From: GH45 sp965370965
GTDB lineage: Bacteria > Bacteroidota > Bacteroidia > Bacteroidales > SZUA-534
DNA: 11,855 bases
Reading direction: 5' to 3'
Assembly: GCA_965370965.1 (NCBI GenBank)
Contig: CBDUWQ010000119.1
Location: 1 to 11,855 of the forward strand
Positions 1 to 7,177 of this stretch are shown one piece after another; the first letter of the stretch is position 1; every line of letters begins with the position of its first letter. The translations under genes and the position numbers were made by a program. The notes beneath the pieces were generated by a model. That model worked only from the letters and a program-made list of their open reading frames with translations. It was not told the origin of the DNA and ran no database searches.

Positions 1-10
1 TTTATTTATG

Positions 11-18
11 CAAAGATA
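11..18 (-). promoter_or_regulatory. candidate -7 promoter box pointing out of the window
   Basis: Read on the minus strand this is TATCTTTG, an exact match to the Bacteroidota -7 consensus TAnnTTTG. It would drive a gene lying to the left of the window, divergent from the lipoprotein gene at 84. No clear TTTG box lies at the expected 19-21 base spacing, so only half of the promoter signature is present. Confidence 0.35.
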
Positions 19-83
19 ATAAAAATAATTGTAACTAAGTTAACACCTCTAAATACTTATTAATCATTAAAAAAAGGAAAATT

Positions 84-1253
84 ATGAAAACACTTACCAT
101 ACTATTACAGGTAATTTTATTGATTATCACAAGTTCATGTACGCTTCTAAAAGATAGCTCTGTTAACTCTGAATCGTTTCTTAACAATAAAGAAAATACT
201 GAAGACATTTATTCCATAAAAACAAAAAATATAATATACTCGCCATTTAATTTCAGAATTGAGTCGCCCAATAAAATTATGCTATTTGATTTTGAAGGGC
301 ACAACCGCTATAAATTTCTTGAATGCCAATTTTATAATGATACAGTATTTGGCAAAGGGCTTGTTTGTATGCTGATGCGGCATGATGACAGATTAGAAAT
401 TTATCATACCAAAGGTGTTAACATGAAACAGCAGTTGTATTATTTTGATTCCGGTCAACATAAAATACCTGTAAATACTTTTAGTCCTGAGTATTCATTT
501 AGCTTTATTGATGGAGAGATAGACTTTTTTTGTAATTTTTCAGATAAGTACGGGAATAATATCTCTGCTTCTCTTTCCGGTTATTACCCCGGTTACTCAA
601 ATTTTCTTGTTCCTGTTGGATTAATAAACCGGCATCATTCTGATTATGTGTTTTTTCCGTTATTTTATGTAAAAAAAATAAATTTTCTTAATACACGAGA
701 GGGCAGAGCCAAAATATCAATAAACAATACTGAATTGACAATAAAAAAAATACCCGGTTTAATAAATTGGAAGCGTGTATATTTTGCCCGTTGGTCTTTT
801 GAGCCTGTGTTTGTGCTGTGGAATAAAAATTTTAGTGGTGAAATTACCGCTTACAAAATTAATTCGGCCGATAAAAACAAACCCATGAATTTTGAACTTG
901 ATAAAAACAGCAATCATGTTGAAATAAAAAAAATCATCCATAATGAGAATAATCACACAATTACCATGAATTTCTCTCCTGCTATGCCCGAACTGCTATG
1001 CCTTAAAAAAGATATTCATTTAAAGGGAAGATTTACAATAGATGTTGATGAATTAGCAGGTATAATTGGTGGAGAATATATAATTCATAGAAATGATTAC
1101 AATATTCAAATTAAGCTACAACCAACAAAAGGGCGCCAGCCTATTCCGGGTAAATCATGGGTAAATAATCACAATTTAAATATTACAATAGAAACTGCCA
1201 AGAATAGAAATGTACTTTTAAATTCAAAATGGGGTGTTAATAAGAAAAAATAA
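84..1253 (+). CDS. putative lipoprotein of unknown function
   Basis: I do not recognise this 389-residue protein. It begins with a short positive end, a hydrophobic stretch (residues 4-17) and ITSSC with Cys19, which fits a lipoprotein signal peptide cleaved before Cys19, so the product is probably anchored in the cell envelope. The rest has no transmembrane segments and alternates hydrophobic and polar residues with many aromatics, Asn and Lys, suggesting a beta-rich extracytoplasmic fold. No catalytic motif is evident. The start is ATG, preceded by an A-rich stretch with AAGGAA about 7 bases upstream, a plausible ribosome-binding site. The base composition matches the neighbouring genes. 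It stands alone: the next gene follows after 97 bp with its own candidate promoter. A calycin or lipocalin-like barrel is possible but this is a guess. Confidence 0.75.
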   Translation: MKTLTILLQVILLIITSSCTLLKDSSVNSESFLNNKENTEDIYSIKTKNIIYSPFNFRIESPNKIMLFDFEGHNRYKFLECQFYNDTVFGKGLVCMLMRHDDRLEIYHTKGVNMKQQLYYFDSGQHKIPVNTFSPEYSFSFIDGEIDFFCNFSDKYGNNISASLSGYYPGYSNFLVPVGLINRHHSDYVFFPLFYVKKINFLNTREGRAKISINNTELTIKKIPGLINWKRVYFARWSFEPVFVLWNKNFSGEITAYKINSADKNKPMNFELDKNSNHVEIKKIIHNENNHTITMNFSPAMPELLCLKKDIHLKGRFTIDVDELAGIIGGEYIIHRNDYNIQIKLQPTKGRQPIPGKSWVNNHNLNITIETAKNRNVLLNSKWGVNKKK

Positions 1254-1281
1254 AAAACATATCAGGACAGATTTATTTGAC

Positions 1282-1289
1282 TAATTTTG
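1282..1289 (+). promoter_or_regulatory. candidate -7 promoter box for the LysE-type exporter
   Basis: TAATTTTG matches the Bacteroidota -7 consensus TAnnTTTG and lies about 60 bases before the ATG at 1351. No convincing -33 TTTG is seen 19-21 bases upstream. The position in the gap between two genes on the same strand supports independent transcription of the exporter. Confidence 0.4.
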
Positions 1290-1350
1290 CAAAAGGACTT
1301 TATTTCATAAAAATTAAGGATAACGATTAATTATTGATATTTATAAGAAA

Positions 1351-1983
1351 ATGGAAATAGGATTAGTACTGTCTTTTATAGCAGCATCAGTAATTTTATC
1401 GTTAATGCCGGGGCCGGATAATATTTTTGTTTTAACTGAAAGCTTAACAAAGGGGCAAAAAAATGGTATTGCAATATCAACCGGACTGGGGCTTGGCGTT
1501 TTAATTCATACACTTGCAGCCGCAACAGGTTTATCAATATTAATTCAAAAATCGGCTATTGCATTTTCAATAATTAAGTATGCCGGGGCTTTATATATGT
1601 TTTATTTAGCTTTTACCGCTTATAAGGATAAAAAGCCTGATATTAATTTTTATAAGAAAAACAGCACAGAAAGAATCAAAATTATACCCTTAATAAGAAA
1701 GGGGTTCTTAATGAATGTATTGAATCCAAAAGTATCTTTGTTTTTTATAGCGTTTCTTCCTCAATTTATTAGTAAAAATGGATACAATATAACTGTTCAA
1801 ATGATAATACTTGGAGTAATTTTTATGGTTCAGGCTTTAATAGTATTTGGGTTAATAGCAATACTATCTGGCAAATTAACAAAATACGTTAATAACCCAC
1901 GATTTTGGAAAATTACAAAATGGAGTAAAATTAGTGTATTGTCAATTCTAGGGGCAACACTTGCGCTATCAAAAAGATTTTAG
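1351..1983 (+). CDS. LysE/RhtB-family amino-acid exporter
   Basis: This 210-residue inner-membrane protein has the length and the pattern of about six hydrophobic segments typical of the LysE/RhtB superfamily, whose members export amino acids or related small molecules by proton-coupled transport. The family signature PGPDNIFVL is at residues 20-28 at the end of the first membrane segment, followed by the Gly-rich stretch GLGLGV (45-50). The second conserved block, GFLMNVLNPK (118-127), leads into a hydrophobic segment ending LPQF. Hydrophobic runs lie at about 3-20, 41-64, 70-90, 122-139, 148-173 and 193-206. The substrate cannot be read from sequence; homoserine, threonine, lysine or leucine are family possibilities. 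The gene's stop codon abuts the stop codon of the convergent mlaD-like gene with no spacer. Confidence 0.9.
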   Translation: MEIGLVLSFIAASVILSLMPGPDNIFVLTESLTKGQKNGIAISTGLGLGVLIHTLAAATGLSILIQKSAIAFSIIKYAGALYMFYLAFTAYKDKKPDINFYKKNSTERIKIIPLIRKGFLMNVLNPKVSLFFIAFLPQFISKNGYNITVQMIILGVIFMVQALIVFGLIAILSGKLTKYVNNPRFWKITKWSKISVLSILGATLALSKRF

Positions 1984-3225
1984 TTATTCTATTATTGTAT
2001 ATTTTCCATCTTTAATTTCAACAATTTTTGCTTCTAAAAAATCAGGGTTTACATCTTTAAGTAGTTTTCGGGCACTTTCAATATTTTTTTTATTTCCAAT
2101 AATATAAATGTATGTGCCACCAATCATAGCCTCTTCAACATTTTTATAACCTTTAAAATTTTTGGGGTTTAATGATACCGGATTATTCGATTGGTGAATC
2201 ATAATTTTATAAACGGCTTTTTCTTTTTTGCCTTTAGTATCGCTTTGATCCTCTTCAACATAAACTGTTTTACCAAGGTTAAATGCCGAGAACTGCACAT
2301 AACGTTTTGGATTTAACCTCAAATCTTCAAGCACCCTGTTTAAATTATAGGTAACATCCTCAAGGTTATTGTATAAGGTGTCGTTGTTTATTAGCATACC
2401 AATAGTACCTTCAGAATTATTTATTTTTTTTGTTATTTCATTTAGTTGAACTAAAATCCTATTAGTTTCAGTAATTGTTTGTTTAAGGTCTGCTTGTGCC
2501 AATGAATCGGTTATGTCAGAGATATTTTTTAACGCATGGGTAATCATTTCATTGTTATCCTCAAGGTTATTGGTAATAGACTCAACATTGCTCAAAATAT
2601 TTTCCATTTTGTATTTACCATCACTAACTATTGAGTCAAGGTTTGATGATGAATGTTCAAGGTTAACAAATGTGGCTTTAATATTTTTAAAGCTGTTAAG
2701 AATATCATCACGGGTATCTTTGTTAAATATATAGTTAACCACCTCAATTGCTTCCTCCATCTGTTTCATAAGATCTTCTGCCTTGTTTTTCAACGGAAGC
2801 ATTTGAATACTTACCATCTCTTGCAAGCTCCCTTCAAAATCGGCTATTAGGGTATCGCCCGATTGATGCATATAACCGGCATCGCCAAAAATCAAACCAA
2901 TGGCTTTTGTTCCCATTAAATCGCTGCTAAAAATCCGAGCTACTGTTTTTCCGGGTATTTGATATTCATTTTTAATTGCAATTCCTACAACAAGCCTACC
3001 CGATGCATCAGGCAAAAACTCTATATTTCGAACTTTACCAACTGTAAAACCATTTATTAAAACCGGGTTCGATACATCTAATCCGTCAATACGGTCATAT
3101 ACAATGTAAAATATATTATCATTACTGAATGCCCCTTTGCTTTTAAGGAAATTCACACCCAAAAAAGAGATAAAAATAGTTGTGCTGATAATAATGCCTA
3201 TTTTAATATATGCTGATTTATTCAC
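1984..3225 (-). CDS. mlaD: MCE/MlaD-family lipid-transport protein with extra C-terminal SPOR-like domain
   Basis: This is a membrane-anchored periplasmic substrate-binding subunit of an Mla-type phospholipid or lipid transport system. Residues 7-26 form one N-terminal membrane anchor. Residues 38-115 form the MCE domain: YDRIDGL, NPVLINGFTVGKV and a later IFSSDLMGTKAI. Residues 135-300 are a long helical coiled-coil segment with repeated Asn/Ser/Ile/Leu heptads. DLRLNPKRYVQFSAF (301-315) is the motif with which Bacteroidota homologues normally end. About 95 further residues follow, and 338-408 resemble a SPOR-like fold, close in pattern to the tail of the adjacent amidase. The start codon is GTG; upstream in frame there is no ATG before a stop. 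The gene begins 5 bp after the amidase stop, so the two are probably one operon and translationally coupled. The partner ATPase and permease genes (MlaF, MlaE) are not in the window. Confidence 0.88.
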   Translation of the reverse strand: MNKSAYIKIGIIISTTIFISFLGVNFLKSKGAFSNDNIFYIVYDRIDGLDVSNPVLINGFTVGKVRNIEFLPDASGRLVVGIAIKNEYQIPGKTVARIFSSDLMGTKAIGLIFGDAGYMHQSGDTLIADFEGSLQEMVSIQMLPLKNKAEDLMKQMEEAIEVVNYIFNKDTRDDILNSFKNIKATFVNLEHSSSNLDSIVSDGKYKMENILSNVESITNNLEDNNEMITHALKNISDITDSLAQADLKQTITETNRILVQLNEITKKINNSEGTIGMLINNDTLYNNLEDVTYNLNRVLEDLRLNPKRYVQFSAFNLGKTVYVEEDQSDTKGKKEKAVYKIMIHQSNNPVSLNPKNFKGYKNVEEAMIGGTYIYIIGNKKNIESARKLLKDVNPDFLEAKIVEIKDGKYTIIE

Positions 3226-3230
3226 AATAA

Positions 3231-4343
3231 TTAGTTTATAAGTTCAATTGCTTTTTGCAAATTAATGCGCTTATTATTTTTAAAGGCTACTATAAATGCC
3301 CCATGAAAATCCTTTTTTACTGTTTTCTGAAACTCTTTAACATCTTGATATGATTTATATTTGCCTATGGTATATTTATACATATTATTCTCAAAATATT
3401 CGTAAATATCGGTATAGTTTTTAAATACAGGGTGTTTGGGTGTTATTTGTTTTGATGACGATGTTACCTGAACCCTAAACCATAATTCTTGGTTAGCCTG
3501 TTTTTTTGCATTATCAATATTAGTAATAGTATCCTTTTTGGAAATGACTGCCGTATCATCTATTGGTTGTTCATCATCATCAAGTTTTGTTATATATGTT
3601 TTAATAGCCCTATAAATTGCCGATGACAAATATTCCTGTCCTTCCTTTGACATTAAATAAGCCTCCTCTTTAGCATTCGACACAAAACCTGTTTCAATTA
3701 ATATACTGGGCATTGATGTATGCCATAAAACCAAAAAGCCAGCTTGCTTTACTCCACGGTCTTTTCGATTGGCCCGTGTACGAAACTGCTCTTGTACATA
3801 TGATGCTACCTCTAAACTCTTTTCGAGATAGGTGCTTTGCATCAATGAAAATATAATATACGATTCGGCAGAGTTTGGGTCAAAACCTTCATACTTCACA
3901 CTATAATCTTCTTCAAATGTAATTACCGAATTCTCTTTTTTTGCCACCTCAAGATTACCTTTGGTTTTATGCAGCCCCATTGCAAAAGTTTCGGTTCCGT
4001 AAGGCTTTCTATTTGGATTTGAATTTGCATGAATTGATACAAATAAATCGGCATTATTATTGTTAGCAATCATTGCCCGTTCTTTTAGTGGTATAAACAC
4101 ATCGGTTTTACGGGTATAAATAACTTGAACATCGGGCATATTTTGCTCTATATATTCACCAACTTTTAAAGCTATGGCCAAAACAATATCTTTTTCATTT
4201 GATTTTTCTCCCCGGGCACCGGTATCTTGTCCGCCGTGTCCGGCATCAATTACAACTATCTTTTTTTGTTTGTCAGTTTCATTTGCATGAAGCAGAACTC
4301 CAAAAAATAATATAAATAGTATTAAAAGATTTTTTTCTTTCAT
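3231..4343 (-). CDS. N-acetylmuramoyl-L-alanine amidase (Amidase_3) with SPOR-like C-terminus
   Basis: This exported zinc hydrolase cleaves the bond between N-acetylmuramic acid and L-alanine in peptidoglycan, for cell separation or wall remodelling. With the ATG at 4343 the protein has 370 residues and starts with a clear signal peptide (MKEKNLLILF, hydrophobic to about residue 18, then LHA). The Amidase_3 domain spans roughly 28-250: DAGHGG with His36, NEKD with Glu50, SIHAN with His105 as zinc ligands, and IETGF with Glu217 as the catalytic glutamate. After a polar linker (255-285), residues 288-360 form a SPOR-like domain (FRVQV through FIVAFKNNK), typical of Bacteroidota homologues and likely to bind peptidoglycan. 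The open frame continues upstream to a TTG at 4442, but that would bury the signal peptide and overlap lptD, so I reject it. It heads an operon with mlaD. Confidence 0.92.
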   Translation of the reverse strand: MKEKNLLILFILFFGVLLHANETDKQKKIVVIDAGHGGQDTGARGEKSNEKDIVLAIALKVGEYIEQNMPDVQVIYTRKTDVFIPLKERAMIANNNNADLFVSIHANSNPNRKPYGTETFAMGLHKTKGNLEVAKKENSVITFEEDYSVKYEGFDPNSAESYIIFSLMQSTYLEKSLEVASYVQEQFRTRANRKDRGVKQAGFLVLWHTSMPSILIETGFVSNAKEEAYLMSKEGQEYLSSAIYRAIKTYITKLDDDEQPIDDTAVISKKDTITNIDNAKKQANQELWFRVQVTSSSKQITPKHPVFKNYTDIYEYFENNMYKYTIGKYKSYQDVKEFQKTVKKDFHGAFIVAFKNNKRINLQKAIELIN

Positions 4344-4369
4344 ATATCTTAAAGACTTCAAAAAATCAT

Positions 4370-4377
4370 TAGTTTTG
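4370..4377 (+). promoter_or_regulatory. candidate -7 promoter box for lptD
   Basis: TAGTTTTG matches TAnnTTTG exactly and lies about 56 bases before the lptD start codon. The -33 partner is not evident. Transcription would begin near 4381-4384, inside the region also transcribed leftwards from the amidase promoter. Confidence 0.45.
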
Positions 4378-4408
4378 GTGCGTAAAGAACAATACATAAC
4401 ATAAAGTA

Positions 4409-4416
4409 CAAAAATA
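4409..4416 (-). promoter_or_regulatory. candidate -33/-7 promoter for the amidase-mlaD operon
   Basis: On the minus strand this reads TATTTTTG, an exact TAnnTTTG box. A TTTG box lies 23 bases upstream at 4440-4443, at the long end of the accepted spacing. The expected transcript would start near 4402-4405 and leave a leader of about 60 bases before the amidase ATG at 4343. Confidence 0.5.
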
Positions 4417-4432
4417 GCATATATTATCTGAT

Positions 4433-7132
4433 TTGAAAACAAAAAGTTTTACCACAGTAATTCTTATATATTTAATTAGCAGTTTAGTAACTTTTTCGCA
4501 AGGTGTTGATAATAATAATATTAATTCAACACCAATGGGTTTACTGAATATTGCCGACTCCTTAATGCAGGTTACAGAAAATATTGCTGACTCTATAAAA
4601 ACAGATAGTATTGCTGATTCAATAATAACTGACACTATTGCTATAAAAGATTCCCTACTCTATAAAACACTAAATTACCAACACGATACCACAAAAAAGG
4701 TTAGACCTAAAGGGGGCAGTATTTTAAACGATAATATAGATTATACCGCTGACGATTCTACTATTTATTCAATTGATGGCAAAAAAGTTTATTTATTTGG
4801 CAATGCAAATATTAAATATGAAGATATAGATTTAACAGCAGCCTACATTGAGGTTGATATGGAGAAGAATATACTTTATGCCGAAGGGGTAAAAGATAGT
4901 TTGGGCAAGTTACAAGGGCAGCCGGTGTTTACTCAGGCAGGCGAAACAATGCAAGCCAAATCAATAACATACAATGTGCAAACACAAAAAGGCTATATTA
5001 AAGGCTTATATGCCGAGCAGGATGAAGGGTATTTGCATAGCGAGAACACAAAAAAAGAGCCTGATAATTTTATTAATCTGCAACGAGGCAAATATACAAC
5101 ATGCGATTTAGAAAACCCCCATTTTTATTTATGGATATCGCGCGGAAAAGTAATTCCTGATAAAGCAATTGTTGCTGGATACTCATTTTTAGTTATTGAA
5201 GACGTACCGCTATATCCGCTAATGGTACCATTTGGCTTTTTTCCAACCACAAAAGAGAAAGCATCGGGTTTTTTAATTCCAAAATTTGGTGAAGAGGTTA
5301 ACCGTGGGTTTTATTTACGTGAAGGCGGGTACTATTTTTCAATTAACGATTATGTTGATCTCGCTGTTAAGGGTGATATTTACTCTAAAGGCTCATGGTT
5401 AGTTAATGCACAATCAAAATATAAATTAAAATATAAATTTAGCGGTAATGTTGATATTGCCTATTCAAAAGTAATTTTTGGCGAACCGGGTTTGGTTAAT
5501 TATAATGAATCAAATGAGTATAGAGTTAAATGGAGTCATACCCAAGACCCTAAAGCACGCCTAAATAGTAATTTTAGTGCTAATGTAAACTTTACATCCA
5601 GAGGCGAAAATAAATATAACCCAAAAAGTGCCGAGGAGTATTTAACAAATACCACAAGCTCAAGTATATCGTACCGTAAAAAATTTGCCAATACACCATT
5701 CAGCACATCGGTTAACCTTAAACACAGCCAAAATATAAAAACAGGCGATATACAACTAAATTTACCCCAAATGACATTTAATATGAGCCGTATTTTTCCG
5801 TTTAGAAAAAAAGTTGCTGTAGGAAAAGCTAAATGGTACGAAAATATTGGCGTTGTTTATTCGGGAAATTTTCAAAATAAATCTGACGGTTTAAACGATT
5901 CTGTAATGTTTAAACAAGAGATGTGGGATCATTTTAAAAATGGTATTCAGCATAAAATACCCTTAAGCACTTCACTAAAAGTATTAAAGCATGTTAATTT
6001 TACTCCAAGTATTAATTTTACAGACAGAATGTATTTTGAGCGAACTATGCTAAACAACGAAGAATATATTAATGCTGAAGGTAAGTTAGATACAATGGTG
6101 GTTGAAGATGTGCAAAAAGGTTTTTACAATGTATATGATTATAATACCAGCATTGGTTTCGGAACTATTATTTATGGTATGTTTAACTATAAAAGTAAAT
6201 GGTTAAAAGCAATTAGGCATGTTGCTACACCAAATGTGTCGTTTAGCTACCGACCCGATTTTCAAGAATCACAATGGGGTTACTATCATCTGCGCCCCGA
6301 TGATACAACAGGTAACAACTATTATTCGCCTTATACAGGCAGTATTTATGGAGTTCCGGGCTCAGGTAAGTCGGGAATGTTAAACCTGTCATTAAATAAT
6401 AATATTGAAATGAAGGTTGTCAATAAAAAAGATACTGTTAATAATGAAACAAAAATAAAACTACTTGAATCGCTGAATTTTTCAACTTCATATAACCTAA
6501 TGGCCGACTCAATGAATTGGACTCCTTTAATTATATCGGCACGAACTACACTATTTAAGGTTTTATCAATAAACATGTCGGCAGTTGGTAATCCATATGC
6601 CATTGATACTGCCGGAAAATTACATGATGAGTTTAATTTTATGAATAATCCCAGACAGCTATTCAGAATTACAAATGCCCGCATAAGTACCGGTTTTTCT
6701 CTTAATTCAAAAAAACTGTTTAAAAAAAATAAAAGCGAAGAGGGTGAGCCTGAAAATGATGTGTCTGATATTTACGGTCATTATAATTATGAATATTTTG
6801 ATATACCATGGAATATAAGAATTCAATATTCGTTATCCTATTCAAAACCGGGAATAAAATCAAAAGTTTCGCAGTCTCTAACTTTTTCAGGCGATTTTAG
6901 CCTTACTCCCAAATGGAAAATAGGATTTCGTTCTGGGTACGATTTAGAAAATATGGACTTTACTTATACCAATTTTAACCTATCGCGCGATTTACATTGT
7001 TGGGTTGCAACGCTTTCAATAATACCTTTTGGGTTACATCAAAGCTATAATTTCTCAATTGGGGTAAAATCACAAGTACTGCAAGATTTAAAATACAAAA
7101 AAGACCAAAGCTGGATAGATAATGCCTATTAA
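4433..7132 (+). CDS. lptD: LptD-type LPS assembly outer-membrane protein
   Basis: LptD is the outer-membrane barrel that, with LptE, inserts lipopolysaccharide into the outer leaflet. This 899-residue protein begins with a signal peptide (hydrophobic 8-22, FSQ, cleavage near 23). A low-complexity linker follows (41-76) with ADS recurring about every ten residues. Residues 108-205 form an OstA/LptA-like beta-jellyroll domain (IYSIDGKKVYLFGNANIKY onward). The conserved block with TTCDLENPHF (222-231), VIPDKAIVAG and VPLYPLMVPFGFFP (258-271) marks the jellyroll-barrel junction of Bacteroidota LptD. The rest is a beta-barrel of alternating aromatic strands, ending in tyrosine as many outer-membrane proteins do. 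The start codon is TTG: no ATG lies in frame between it and the upstream stop TAG at 4415, and the next ATG at 4532 would delete the signal peptide. It diverges from the amidase-mlaD operon. Confidence 0.92.
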   Translation: MKTKSFTTVILIYLISSLVTFSQGVDNNNINSTPMGLLNIADSLMQVTENIADSIKTDSIADSIITDTIAIKDSLLYKTLNYQHDTTKKVRPKGGSILNDNIDYTADDSTIYSIDGKKVYLFGNANIKYEDIDLTAAYIEVDMEKNILYAEGVKDSLGKLQGQPVFTQAGETMQAKSITYNVQTQKGYIKGLYAEQDEGYLHSENTKKEPDNFINLQRGKYTTCDLENPHFYLWISRGKVIPDKAIVAGYSFLVIEDVPLYPLMVPFGFFPTTKEKASGFLIPKFGEEVNRGFYLREGGYYFSINDYVDLAVKGDIYSKGSWLVNAQSKYKLKYKFSGNVDIAYSKVIFGEPGLVNYNESNEYRVKWSHTQDPKARLNSNFSANVNFTSRGENKYNPKSAEEYLTNTTSSSISYRKKFANTPFSTSVNLKHSQNIKTGDIQLNLPQMTFNMSRIFPFRKKVAVGKAKWYENIGVVYSGNFQNKSDGLNDSVMFKQEMWDHFKNGIQHKIPLSTSLKVLKHVNFTPSINFTDRMYFERTMLNNEEYINAEGKLDTMVVEDVQKGFYNVYDYNTSIGFGTIIYGMFNYKSKWLKAIRHVATPNVSFSYRPDFQESQWGYYHLRPDDTTGNNYYSPYTGSIYGVPGSGKSGMLNLSLNNNIEMKVVNKKDTVNNETKIKLLESLNFSTSYNLMADSMNWTPLIISARTTLFKVLSINMSAVGNPYAIDTAGKLHDEFNFMNNPRQLFRITNARISTGFSLNSKKLFKKNKSEEGEPENDVSDIYGHYNYEYFDIPWNIRIQYSLSYSKPGIKSKVSQSLTFSGDFSLTPKWKIGFRSGYDLENMDFTYTNFNLSRDLHCWVATLSIIPFGLHQSYNFSIGVKSQVLQDLKYKKDQSWIDNAY
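4553..4660 (+). repeat. degenerate in-frame repeat in the LptD linker
   Basis: Residues 40-76 of LptD contain IADSLMQ, IADSIKT, IADSIIT and IKDSLL, spaced about 10-12 residues apart. The corresponding DNA repeats a motif like ATTGCTGAYTCT. It encodes a flexible acidic-Ser linker between the signal peptide and the jellyroll domain and could vary in copy number between strains. Confidence 0.55.
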
Positions 7133-7135
7133 TAA

Positions 7136-7170
7136 ACCTTGAACCTTAACTTTCTAACTTTAAACCTTCA
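7136..7170 (+). repeat. five degenerate heptamers between lptD and cinA
   Basis: The spacer divides into five consecutive 7-base units: ACCTTGA, ACCTTAA, CTTTCTA, ACTTTAA, ACCTTCA. The consensus is close to ACYTTNA. It fills almost the whole gap between the lptD stop and the cinA start. Two registers, TAACTTTC and TAACTTTA, differ from the Bacteroidota -7 box only in the final base, so the array may contain or have replaced the cinA promoter. Confidence 0.55.
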
Positions 7171-7177
7171 AATAAAA

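Noticed and set aside
4344..4442. Extended N-terminus of the amidase starting at TTG 4442
   Set aside because: It would bury the clear signal peptide beginning at the ATG at 4343, overlap the lptD start and cover both candidate promoters.
7139..7177. Extended cinA start at TTG 7139
   Set aside because: The extra 13 residues are coded by the heptamer repeat, and CinA proteins begin at the MNAQIITIG-type strand.
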